DNA of 16,776 nt from DATEJJ01 sp039649115 (GTDB lineage Bacteria; Actinomycetota; Actinomycetes; Mycobacteriales; Micromonosporaceae), in the NCBI GenBank assembly GCA_039649115.1, contig JBBWZQ010000328.1, positions 1 through 16,776 of the forward strand. Direction: 5' to 3'. Under the pieces are notes generated by a model. It did not search any database, was not told the DNA's origin, and worked only from the letters and a program-made list of their open reading frames with translations. The position numbers and the translations under genes were made by a program. Of this stretch, positions 6,928 to 13,555 are shown one piece after another; position 1 is the stretch's first letter, and each line of letters opens with the position of its first letter.

Positions 6928-7359
6928 CTAACCGCCTATTTCCCGGACGAAGAGGTAGTGCGGGCCGATCGGCGGAATCTCGAAGACGTCACCACGGATC
7001 GCGAAGCCGTGCCGCTGGTAGAAGCCGGCCACGCCGCTGCGGCCGTTGCACCACAGCACCCGGCCGCCGCGCGCCGCCACCGCGGCCACACCCGCGTCCA
7101 GCAGCCGGCCGCCGATGCCCCCGCCCCGGCGCGCCGGGGCCGTCGCCATGCCGCGCAGCCGCCAGGCCGGCGTACCGTCGAGCGGATCGGGGAAGAAGGT
7201 GCCACAGCAGACGACCGTGCCGTCGGGGTCGCGCGCCGCGAGGTGGAACACCTCCGGGTGTCCGTCCTCCGCGAACTCCGCGGCTTGCCTGGGCAGGCCC
7301 GGTCGCAGCACCGACCAGCGCAGCTCGAAGATTTCCTCGCGGGGGACGCACTCGATCAC
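6928..7359 (-). CDS. GNAT-family N-acetyltransferase
   Basis: The 143-aa product should transfer an acetyl group from acetyl-CoA to an amine. The core is visible as WRLRGMATAPARRGGGIG (67-82), which holds strand 4 and the acetyl-CoA pyrophosphate loop RRGGGIGGR (77-85), then the late strand VLWCN (101-105) and the motif-B segment GFYQRHGF (112-119). The typical N-terminal beta strands with substrate loop precede it (LAARDPDGTVVCCGTFF). The start is a GTG at 7359, with TACGCT exactly six bases upstream, a leaderless-promoter arrangement; the reading frame has no better start. Substrate cannot be told from sequence. It ends just before a small hairpin, upstream of the 63-aa gene on the same strand. 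Confidence 0.9.
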   Translation of the reverse strand: MIECVPREEIFELRWSVLRPGLPRQAAEFAEDGHPEVFHLAARDPDGTVVCCGTFFPDPLDGTPAWRLRGMATAPARRGGGIGGRLLDAGVAAVAARGGRVLWCNGRSGVAGFYQRHGFAIRGDVFEIPPIGPHYLFVREIGG

Positions 7360-7662
7360 CCGGCCAGCGTAGGGGCCGCTCGCCGACGGCTACAAACCCG
7401 TACCAGACAGGCGGTCGGGGAGCATTGACGGCGGTTGCCCGCAGACGCTACGTTTGGGGACAGGAAAACGCTTTCCCGGCAGTACCCACAGCACGACCCA
7501 CCGCCGCGACCGCCTGCGACGGTGGGTCGCGGCTTGTCCACAGTGGACGGCACAGCACTCGGACGCCGTCGCTCCGGACCGCCACGGAGGCGAACCGCAC
7601 CTGGTACGGCAGGGCTCGGGGTCCACAGCCGCGGCACAGCCCGGTACGGATAGCTTGTCGTC
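7360..7662. promoter_or_regulatory. Intergenic region with two promoters, an operator-like site and alternative hairpins
   Basis: This 303-bp gap separates the divergent GNAT and alpha/beta hydrolase genes. On the minus strand, TACGCT (7366-7371) is the probable -10 box of the GNAT gene. On the plus strand, TTGACG-N18-TACGTT (7425-7454) is a good sigma70-type promoter, followed by the near-palindrome GGAAAACGCTTTCC (7463-7476), which fits the LacI-family core AANCGNTT. Two mutually exclusive stems come next (7494-7503 with 7520-7529, and 7503-7511 with 7525-7533). A second plus-strand -10 box, TAGCTT (7651-7656), lies six bases before the hydrolase ATG and would give a leaderless mRNA. No protein gene is convincing in the gap. 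Confidence 0.55.
7425..7476 (+). promoter_or_regulatory. Sigma70-type promoter with LacI-like operator at the start site
   Basis: The -35 box TTGACG is at 7425-7430 and the -10 box TACGTT at 7449-7454, with 18 bases between. The start of transcription would fall near 7461. GGAAAACGCTTTCC at 7463-7476 pairs at six of seven positions and would sit at about +2 to +15, a good position for repression. What it drives is unclear: the hydrolase with a 200-nt leader, or a short RNA ending at the hairpins. Confidence 0.5.
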
Positions 7663-8646
7663 ATGGCGCAGCAGGGCAAGCGACGCGACTGGGCTGCGGG
7701 CGCACGGCGCTGGTCCCGCCGGCTGGCGCTGGCCGTTGGCCTGTTGTTCCTGGTCACGACGGTGTGGTCCGGGGTCTTCAACGCCGTTACGGCGGGCCGC
7801 CGGCAGCCGCCGCCCGGCCTGAGCTACGTGCGCACCGGCGGGTACCTGACCCGCTATGTCCGATGGGGAACAGCCGGCAGCCCGGTGGTCCTCGTCCACG
7901 GCGCGTTCGAGTCGGCCGACACGTGGCAACCGACCGCCCGGCTGCTGGCGCGCCGCCACCAGGTGTACGCCCTCGACCTCGTGGGCTTCGGCTACACGCA
8001 ACGCCGGGGGCACTACACCCTCGACGACCAGGTACGCCAGCTGCTCGCCTTCCTGGATGCCTTCTACCTGAGGCGGCCGGTACTCGTGGCCCACTCCAGC
8101 GGGGCGGCGATCGCGGCCGAGGCGACGCTGCGCGCCCCGGACCGGGTGGGCGGGCTGCTGCTGCTCGACGGGGACGCGCTGGCCACCGGTGCGGGTGCCC
8201 GGTCCCCGGTGCGGTACGTGGTGATCCCGCCGTACCGCGTCACCCTGCTGCGGCTGGGCCTGCGCTCGGACTGGCTGATCCGCACCGCGTACCAGCGCCA
8301 GTGTGGCCCGACCTGCCCGCGCCTGGACGCCGCGGGCGTGGACGCGTGGCGCCGCCCGTTCCAGGTCGCCGGCGCGGAGGCGGCCGCGTGGGCCATGCTC
8401 GACCAGGGTGTCCCGGGCCTCGCCCCGGGGCGCCTCGCGCAGTTGGCCCGGCTGCCGCTGCCCAAGGCGGTCGTGTTCGGCGCGCAGGACGAGGTCTTCG
8501 ACCAGGACAGCGCGGCGAGGACCGCGAACCTGATCGGCGCGCCGCCACCCACCCTCATTCCGGGCGCCCACCACCTGACGATGGTCAGCAGTCCCGGCGT
8601 GGTGGCCGGCGCGGCCGACGCGCTCGCCACCCGGTCCGGTGACTAA
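7663..8646 (+). CDS. Membrane-anchored alpha/beta hydrolase
   Basis: The 327-aa protein has a basic N-terminus, one transmembrane segment (about residues 20-38) and an alpha/beta hydrolase fold. The oxyanion-loop motif is LVHGAFES (77-84). The nucleophile elbow is AHSSGA (143-148), so the serine is S145 and the first glycine of the usual GxSxG is replaced by alanine. The acid is probably D276 in FGAQDEVFD, and the base H304 in GAHHLTMV. LDLVGFGYTQ (104-113) is the usual strand-4 region. It should hydrolyse an ester, amide or similar bond on the outer membrane face or at the membrane surface; substrate is unknown. The start ATG at 7663 has TAGCTT six bases upstream, suggesting leaderless translation. 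The TAA stop overlaps the TAG stop of the convergent thioesterase. Confidence 0.9.
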   Translation: MAQQGKRRDWAAGARRWSRRLALAVGLLFLVTTVWSGVFNAVTAGRRQPPPGLSYVRTGGYLTRYVRWGTAGSPVVLVHGAFESADTWQPTARLLARRHQVYALDLVGFGYTQRRGHYTLDDQVRQLLAFLDAFYLRRPVLVAHSSGAAIAAEATLRAPDRVGGLLLLDGDALATGAGARSPVRYVVIPPYRVTLLRLGLRSDWLIRTAYQRQCGPTCPRLDAAGVDAWRRPFQVAGAEAAAWAMLDQGVPGLAPGRLAQLARLPLPKAVVFGAQDEVFDQDSAARTANLIGAPPPTLIPGAHHLTMVSSPGVVAGAADALATRSGD

Positions 8647-9158
8647 CCGGCCGGGGGCATTTCGAACAGCAGGCAGGAGGCGGTCGCGTGGGCGACCAAC
8701 CGCCCGGCCGCATCCGTCATCCGGGCCTCGCCCAGCGCGGTCCGGCGCCCCCGGGACAGCACGGCGCCCGCGCAGCGCAGCTCGCCCGAGGCCACCGTCA
8801 CCGGCCGCAGGAACTTGGTCGTCAGGTCGAGCGTGGTGTACCCGGTGCCGGCCGGCAGCACGGAGTGCACGGAGCAGCTGGCGGCGGTGTCCAGCAGCGT
8901 CGCCAGCACTCCACCGTGGACAGTGCCGAGCGGGTTGTAGTGGAACTCCCGCGGCGTGAGGACGACGGTCACGCACCCCTCGGCCACCTCAAGGCGGTCG
9001 ATTCCGAGCATCTGCATCACCGGCGGGGGCGGCAGCTCACCGCTGGTCATCGCCTGGAGCAGCGCCAGCCCGCTGCGCCGCCCGAGATACGCGGCGCTGG
9101 CGGCCGGGTCCGACCACGAGAAGGTACGGCTGCGTGCCGTACCCTGAGTCTGTTGCAT
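8643..9158 (-). CDS. PaaI-family hotdog-fold thioesterase
   Basis: The 171-aa product belongs to the hotdog-fold acyl-CoA thioesterases, which release CoA from acyl-CoA and often from aromatic or fatty intermediates. The signature is NPLGTVHGGVLATLLDTA (75-92), with the HGG of the active-site loop and D90 as the expected catalytic acid. TTLDLTTKFLRPV (108-120) and the closing strand HATASCLLF (157-165) also fit. I chose the ATG at 9158, preceded by GGAAGG eight bases upstream; an in-frame TTG at 9194 would add 12 residues and is less likely. It is divergent from the HxlR regulator, so it may be under that regulator's control. Its stop overlaps the convergent hydrolase stop by four bases. Confidence 0.9.
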   Translation of the reverse strand: MQQTQGTARSRTFSWSDPAASAAYLGRRSGLALLQAMTSGELPPPPVMQMLGIDRLEVAEGCVTVVLTPREFHYNPLGTVHGGVLATLLDTAASCSVHSVLPAGTGYTTLDLTTKFLRPVTVASGELRCAGAVLSRGRRTALGEARMTDAAGRLVAHATASCLLFEMPPAG

Positions 9159-9178
9159 GGATGCAGCCTTCCAGGCGA

Positions 9179-9213
9179 TTGCTGAGTCTGTCAACGAGTT
9201 CTAGCCTCGATTC
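9179..9213 (+). promoter_or_regulatory. Promoter of the HxlR regulator gene, leaderless
   Basis: TTGCTG (9179-9184), 17 bases, then TAGCCT (9202-9207) gives a good promoter, with the ATG six bases beyond the -10 box. On the minus strand TAGAAC (9203-9198) could be the -10 of the divergent thioesterase gene, so the two boxes would overlap. CGAG-N7-CTCGA (9195-9210) overlaps the -10 and resembles half-sites of the palindrome before the aldo-keto reductase gene. Confidence 0.6.
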
Positions 9214-9711
9214 ATGTCACAGGTGGAGACCGCGAAACCGGAGGCGCTGGACTGGTCGGTGGACAACTGCCCGATCGGGGAGGCGATGGCGATCCTTGGC
9301 GAGCGGTGGACCCTCGTCGTGCTGCGCGAGGTCTTCAACGGGGTGCGCCGCTTCGACGACATGCGGGAGCGTACGCACATCCCCCGGCAGGTACTCACCA
9401 ACCGGCTGGCCATGCTCGTCGACGAGGGCGTCCTGCGGCGGGTGCCGTACCGCGAGCCCGGAGCCCGGGTGCGGCACGAGTACCGGCTGACGCCGAAGGG
9501 CTTCGACCTCTACCCCGTGCTCGCCGCGGTACGCGACTGGGGCGAGCGGCACCTCGTCGGTACGCAGGGCGTGCCACTGGTCCTGACGCACCGGGACTGC
9601 GGCGGCGCGGTGCGCGCGCGGCTGCGCTGCGACCACGGGCACGAGGTCGAGTCGCCCCGGGATGTCATCCCGCGCCCCGGTCCCGGTGCCCGGCCGCGCC
9701 GGCACGATTGA
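9214..9711 (+). CDS. HxlR-family winged-helix transcriptional regulator
   Basis: The 165-aa protein has the HxlR pattern from the start: a conserved cysteine (C19 in DNCPIGEAMAILGERWTLV), the helix-turn-helix (about 33-70, with RFDDMRERTHIPRQVLTNRL) and the wing (VRHEYRLTPKG, 86-96). HxlR proteins bind DNA as dimers and often respond to quinones, aldehydes or electrophiles through the N-terminal cysteine. After the core, residues 126-143 contain H126, C129, C139, H141 and H143, a zinc-ribbon-like set seen in some actinobacterial HxlR proteins. The start ATG has a -10 box TAGCCT six bases upstream. It is directly followed, 34 bp on, by the aldo-keto reductase and faces the divergent thioesterase, both likely targets. 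Confidence 0.92.
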   Translation: MSQVETAKPEALDWSVDNCPIGEAMAILGERWTLVVLREVFNGVRRFDDMRERTHIPRQVLTNRLAMLVDEGVLRRVPYREPGARVRHEYRLTPKGFDLYPVLAAVRDWGERHLVGTQGVPLVLTHRDCGGAVRARLRCDHGHEVESPRDVIPRPGPGARPRRHD

Positions 9712-9745
9712 CTTCGAGCGCTCTCGAACTCCTAGCCTGCCCGGT
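9708..9745 (+). promoter_or_regulatory. Promoter and palindromic operator of the aldo-keto reductase gene
   Basis: TTGACT (9708-9713, overlapping the HxlR stop codon) and TAGCCT (9733-9738) form a promoter with a 19-base spacer, and the ATG follows seven bases later. The spacer holds a perfect 6-bp inverted repeat, TTCGAG-N4-CTCGAA (9713-9728), with GAGCGCTC as its centre. A protein bound there would block RNA polymerase. The adjacent HxlR protein is the most likely binder; a LacI-family protein is the alternative because of the GAGCGCTC core. Confidence 0.65.
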
Positions 9746-10753
9746 ATGGAGACAGTGGAGTTGGGTCGCACCGGCGAGCAGGTCAGCCGGCTGGCGTTGG
9801 GCTGCATGCTCATGGGCACCAGCACCGACGAGGCCACCTCGGTGCGCATCCTCGACCGGTACCTCGACGACGGCGGCGGCTTCCTCGACACCGCCAACTG
9901 CTACGCCTGGTGGCCACCGCCGGGCCACCGGGGTGGCGAGAGCGAGGAGCTGCTCGGCCGGTGGCTGGCCCGGGACGGCCGGCGGGACCGGGTGTTCCTG
10001 GCGACCAAGGGCAGCGCGTTCATCCACGACGTACAGGGGTTGTGGCGCGGTACCGAGCCCGACTGGGAGCTGGCGGGTCAGCGCTTCGAGGGAGCCGGCG
10101 CGGACACCCTGCGCGGCGCGATCGACGGCAGCCTCCGCCGGCTGGGCACCGACCACGTGGACCTCTACTACGTGCACGTGGACGACCGGTCCACCCCGCT
10201 GGAGGAGACCCTCGATGCCCTGGCCGGGATCGTACGGGCCGGCAAGGCGCGGTACATCGGCTGGTCCAACGTGCGCACCTGGCGGCTGGAGCGCATCCGC
10301 CAGCTGTGCGAGCGGCACGGCTGGCCGGCACCCGTGGCACTGCAGCAGCAGCACTCGTACCTGCGCCGCCGGGCCGGCCTCGCCACTTCGTCGATCGTGG
10401 ACGACGAGCAGCTGGACTACCTGGCGGCCAACCGCGATCTCACGCTCGTCGCGTACTCGCCGATCCTGAAGGGGATCTACGACGACCCCGCGAAGCGGCG
10501 GGACCACCGGATGATGCGCGACTACGACGGGCCGGACGCGCAGGCCCGCCTCACGGTCCTGGAGCAGGTGGCGGCGGAGGTCGGTGGCACGCCCAACCAG
10601 ACCGTGCTCGCCTGGCTGCTGCACCAGACCGAGCCGCCCGTGGTGCCGCTCATCGGCCCGCGCACCTTCGAGCAGTACGAGGCGGCGCGCCCGGCGCTGC
10701 CGGTGAAGCTCTCGGGGGAGCAGCTGGCCCGGCTGGACGCGGCGGGGGCGTGA
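9746..10753 (+). CDS. Aldo-keto reductase
   Basis: The 335-aa protein has the NADPH-dependent (beta/alpha)8 reductase pattern and should reduce an aldehyde or ketone to the alcohol. The catalytic tetrad is visible: D48 and Y53 in FLDTANCY, K88 in LATKGS, and H144 in LYYVHVDD. Coenzyme-binding residues appear in the strand with YSPILKG and near the end in VPLIGPRTFEQYEAA. Unlike most family members it has GWSNVRTW rather than GVSN at the substrate-side strand, and an acid-rich stretch (LKGIYDDPAKRRDHR) that may lengthen a loop. The ATG at 9746 is chosen because TAGCCT lies seven bases before it and the conserved METVELGRTG starts there; a longer reading overlaps the HxlR gene. The substrate is unknown. 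It is convergent with the DUF885 gene, one base apart. Confidence 0.93.
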   Translation: METVELGRTGEQVSRLALGCMLMGTSTDEATSVRILDRYLDDGGGFLDTANCYAWWPPPGHRGGESEELLGRWLARDGRRDRVFLATKGSAFIHDVQGLWRGTEPDWELAGQRFEGAGADTLRGAIDGSLRRLGTDHVDLYYVHVDDRSTPLEETLDALAGIVRAGKARYIGWSNVRTWRLERIRQLCERHGWPAPVALQQQHSYLRRRAGLATSSIVDDEQLDYLAANRDLTLVAYSPILKGIYDDPAKRRDHRMMRDYDGPDAQARLTVLEQVAAEVGGTPNQTVLAWLLHQTEPPVVPLIGPRTFEQYEAARPALPVKLSGEQLARLDAAGA

Positions 10754-10754
10754 C

Positions 10755-12434
10755 CTACAGCCGGTCCAGTGCCGCCTTGAGCGGGTCGAGGCCGAGCGAG
10801 CCGAGGTTCAGCGCGGCCCGGTGGAACTCCTTCAGGTCGAAGGCGGCACCCTTGCGGGCCCTGGCATCCGCCCGGGCCCGCAGCCAGAGCCGCTCGCCCA
10901 CCTTGTACGACGGGGCCTGTCCCGGCCAGCCCAGGTAACGGTTGAGTTCGAAGCGCAGCAACTCGTCCGGCACGCGGCAGTGCGCGCGCATGAACTCCCA
11001 GCCCAGCTCCGGCGTCCACCGCTCGCCCGGGTGGAAGCCGAACGGGTTGTCCACCGGTACCGGCAGCTCCAGGTGCATCCCGATGTCCACGATCACCCGG
11101 GCGGCCCGTAGTGCCTGGCCGTCGAGCATGCCCAGCTTGTCGCCGGGGTCCAGCAGGTACCCCAGCTCGTCCATGAGGTTCTCGGCGTACAGCGCCCAGC
11201 CCTCGCCGTGGCCCGAGCACCAGCACAGCAGGCGCTGCCACCGGTTGAGCAGCTCGGGGCGGGCCGCGGTCTGCCCCACCTGGAGATGGTGGCCCGGCAC
11301 GCCCTCGTGGTAGACCGTGGTCACCTCGCGCCAGGTGGAGAAGCCGGCCTGGCCCTGCGGCACCGCCCACCACATCCGCCCCGGGCGGGTGAAGTCCTCG
11401 CTCGGGCCGGTGTAGTAGATGGCGCCGTCGGAGGTGGGCGCGATCCGGCATTCGATCCGGCGCACCTGCTCCGGGATGTCGAAGTGGCTGCCGTGCAGGT
11501 CGGCGATGGCCTTGTCGGCCAGTGCCTGCATCCAGTCGCGGAACTCCTCCTTGGTGCCGATGTTGCGGGCCGGGTCCGCGTCCAGCGCGGCGACCGCCTC
11601 GTCGACGGAGGCGCCCGGCGCGATGCGGTCGGCCACCCGGCGCATCTCGCTCTCCAGGCGGGCCAGGTCCGCGAAGCCCCACGCGTACGTCTCGTCCAGG
11701 TCTACGCTCGCGCCGAGGAAGTAGCGGGAGGCCATCGTGTACCGGTCCCGGCCGACCGCCTCCTTGGCCGCACCGCGCGGTGCCAGCTCCTCGCGCAGGA
11801 AGCGGGCGAAGCCGGCGGTGGCCGCCCGCGCGGCGGCGCTGCCCCGGTCCAGGTCGGCCCGCAGCGGCCCGGGAACCGGCCCGGCCTGCAACACCCGGTC
11901 CCGCAGGCCGGCGTAGAAGTTGTCGCCGGCCGGGTCGACCCAGATGTCACACTGCGCGGCGACCTCCAGCATCTGGCGCCGCGCCGCCACGTGACCGGCG
12001 TCCGCCGCGGCGACGAGGGTGCGCTGGAACTGCTCCAGCGCCGCGGGGACCCCGGCCAGCCGGGCCGCGATGTTCGCCGCCGCCTCGGTGCCGTGCAGCG
12101 GCATCAGGTCGAACACCGACCGCACGCTGTGCAGGGCGCTGGATATGACGTTCAGCTCGCTGGTCGTCTCGCCGGCGTCGTAGCGTTCGAGAGCCAGCGA
12201 GAGCCGTTCCCGCATCGCGTCCGTGGCCACCCGTTCCCGCTCGTCGACGGGCGTGATCGTGCCCAGCCGGGCCAGGGTCCGCCGGTCGAGGTCCGCTCCG
12301 GACGCGAAGCCCTCGGGGGACAGGTCGGTCAGTCTGTCGTCGTGGCCGCTGATGCCGACGTGGGTCGCGCCGATCGGTTCGAGCGCCGCCCATTCGTCGA
12401 CATAACTGTTGGCCAGATCATCGATCTTTCCCAC
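10755..12434 (-). CDS. DUF885-family zinc metallopeptidase
   Basis: The 559-aa protein has the length and motifs of the DUF885 family, related to gluzincin-type peptidases. The zinc motif is YHEGVPGHHLQ, with H376, E377 and H382-H383, and downstream GHGEGWALYAE (408-418) supplies the conserved glutamate E411. YHEGVPGHH is the HExxxGHH pattern of this family. There is no signal peptide, so it is probably cytoplasmic; the peptide substrate is unknown. The start GTG at 12434 has TAAGGT seven bases upstream (12442-12447), suggesting leaderless translation. It lies 22 bp downstream of the PHP gene on the same strand but may be transcribed from its own promoter. It ends one base from the convergent aldo-keto reductase stop. 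Confidence 0.93.
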   Translation of the reverse strand: MGKIDDLANSYVDEWAALEPIGATHVGISGHDDRLTDLSPEGFASGADLDRRTLARLGTITPVDERERVATDAMRERLSLALERYDAGETTSELNVISSALHSVRSVFDLMPLHGTEAAANIAARLAGVPAALEQFQRTLVAAADAGHVAARRQMLEVAAQCDIWVDPAGDNFYAGLRDRVLQAGPVPGPLRADLDRGSAAARAATAGFARFLREELAPRGAAKEAVGRDRYTMASRYFLGASVDLDETYAWGFADLARLESEMRRVADRIAPGASVDEAVAALDADPARNIGTKEEFRDWMQALADKAIADLHGSHFDIPEQVRRIECRIAPTSDGAIYYTGPSEDFTRPGRMWWAVPQGQAGFSTWREVTTVYHEGVPGHHLQVGQTAARPELLNRWQRLLCWCSGHGEGWALYAENLMDELGYLLDPGDKLGMLDGQALRAARVIVDIGMHLELPVPVDNPFGFHPGERWTPELGWEFMRAHCRVPDELLRFELNRYLGWPGQAPSYKVGERLWLRARADARARKGAAFDLKEFHRAALNLGSLGLDPLKAALDRL

Positions 12435-12441
12435 GCCACCG

Positions 12442-12447
12442 ACCTTA
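12442..12447 (-). promoter_or_regulatory. -10 box of the DUF885 gene
   Basis: TAAGGT on the minus strand lies seven bases before the GTG start, between the PHP stop codon and the DUF885 start. No clear -35 hexamer is seen. Confidence 0.4.
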
Positions 12448-12456
12448 CGCGAGTGG

Positions 12457-13533
12457 TCAGTGGTTCGCGGCCCAGTCCAGCAGGCGCTGCTGCGGCCAGG
12501 TGTTCACCACGTTCGCCGGGTCCAGCCCGCACCGTACCGCCCGCTCGCAGCCCAGCACCTGCCAGTCCAGCTGCCCGGGAGCGTGCGCGTCGGTGTCGAT
12601 GGAGAACCGGCAGCCCGCCTCGACCGCCAGGCGCAGCAGGCGCTTGGGCGGGTCGAGCCGGTCCGGCCGGCAGTTGATCTCAACCGCCTTGTCGTGTGCC
12701 AGGCACGCGGCGAACACCGCCTCCGCGTCGAAGGTGCTCTCCGGGCGGGTACCCGACCGCCGGTGCGCGCGGTCGCCACCACCGTCCTTGGTGGACAGCT
12801 TGCGGCCGGTACAGTGCCCGAGGATGTCCAGGTGGGGGTCGGCGACCGCGGCCAGCATCCGCGCCGTCATGGCCGCCCTGTCCTCCCGTAGTCCACTGTG
12901 GATCGAACCGACCACCACGTCCAGCCCGGCCAGCAGCGCCGGGTCCTGGTCGAGCGAGCCGTCGGCGAGGATGTCCACCTCGATCCCGGTGAGGATGCGG
13001 AACCCCTCCGGCAGCGCCGCGTTCAGCGCCGCGATGACGTCGAGCTGCTCGCGCAGCCGTTCGGCGGACAGGCCCCGGGCGACCGTCAGCCGGGGCGAGT
13101 GGTCGGTCACCACGAGGTACTCGTGCCCCAGCCGTACCGCGGCCAGCGCCATCTCCTCGATCGACGAGCCGCCGTCGGACCAGTCCGAGTGGGTGTGGCA
13201 GTCGCCGCGCAGGGCGCCGCGCAGTGCCGTGGCCGCATCGTCCAGGTCGACGCTGTCGGTCGCGGTGAGCCGGCGCAGGTACACCGGCTCCTCGCCGGCC
13301 AGCGACTCGACCACACACCGCGCGGTGACGTCGCCGATGCCCTGGACCTTGGTCAGCGTGCCGTCCGCCGCCCGCCTGGCCAGCTCGGCCGGGTCCATCC
13401 CGGCGACCGCGCTGGCCGCGGAGCGGAACGCGCGTACCCGGTAGGTCGCCTCGCTGGCCCGCTCCAGCCGGAACGCGATCTCCTTCAGGTCGGCGACCGG
13501 GTCCCGCACGCCGCTGCTGGCTCCACCCTCCAT
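12457..13533 (-). CDS. PHP-domain protein with PolX-like N-terminus
   Basis: The 358-aa product starts with a PolX-like 8-kDa and helix-hairpin-helix region: ATYRVRAFRSAASAV (29-43) and LTKVQGIGDVTARCV (60-74). It lacks the polymerase palm domain. From residue 110 it is a PHP phosphoesterase: CHTHSDWSDG (112-121), VVTDHSPRL (141-149), GIEVDIL (183-189), GSIHSG (209-214), ILGHCTGR (237-244) and IDTDAHAP (312-319). These histidines and aspartates bind the metal cluster. Its closest relatives are actinobacterial PHP proteins cut down from DNA polymerase X; a phosphatase or nuclease role is plausible but unproven. The ATG at 13533 is chosen because TACATT lies six bases upstream. It is divergent from mtnA across 22 bp and precedes the DUF885 gene. 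Confidence 0.9.
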   Translation of the reverse strand: MEGGASSGVRDPVADLKEIAFRLERASEATYRVRAFRSAASAVAGMDPAELARRAADGTLTKVQGIGDVTARCVVESLAGEEPVYLRRLTATDSVDLDDAATALRGALRGDCHTHSDWSDGGSSIEEMALAAVRLGHEYLVVTDHSPRLTVARGLSAERLREQLDVIAALNAALPEGFRILTGIEVDILADGSLDQDPALLAGLDVVVGSIHSGLREDRAAMTARMLAAVADPHLDILGHCTGRKLSTKDGGGDRAHRRSGTRPESTFDAEAVFAACLAHDKAVEINCRPDRLDPPKRLLRLAVEAGCRFSIDTDAHAPGQLDWQVLGCERAVRCGLDPANVVNTWPQQRLLDWAANH

Positions 13534-13555
13534 GGTGTGAATGTACCTTCGGTGC
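13534..13555. promoter_or_regulatory. 22-bp divergent promoter gap with overlapping -10 boxes
   Basis: On the plus strand TACCTT (13544-13549) is followed by six bases and the mtnA ATG. On the minus strand TACATT (13545-13540) is followed by six bases and the PHP ATG. The two boxes share bases 13544-13545. Both genes would be leaderless. No strong -35 hexamer is seen on either side, and any -35 contacts would lie inside the opposing gene. Confidence 0.6.

Noticed and set aside
7534..7542. TTGTCCACA, identical to the actinobacterial DnaA-box consensus
   Set aside because: Only one copy, inside the arm of GTCCAC-A-GTGGAC, with no box cluster, AT-rich unwinding element or dnaA/dnaN genes nearby. 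A chance match is likely.
7435..7653. Possible 72-codon gene before the hydrolase
   Set aside because: Proline/arginine-rich shadow with no ribosome binding site, crossing the promoter-operator-hairpin block.
9159..9194. Longer thioesterase N-terminus from a TTG at 9194
   Set aside because: No upstream binding site at a good distance, whereas the ATG at 9158 has GGAAGG eight bases before it.
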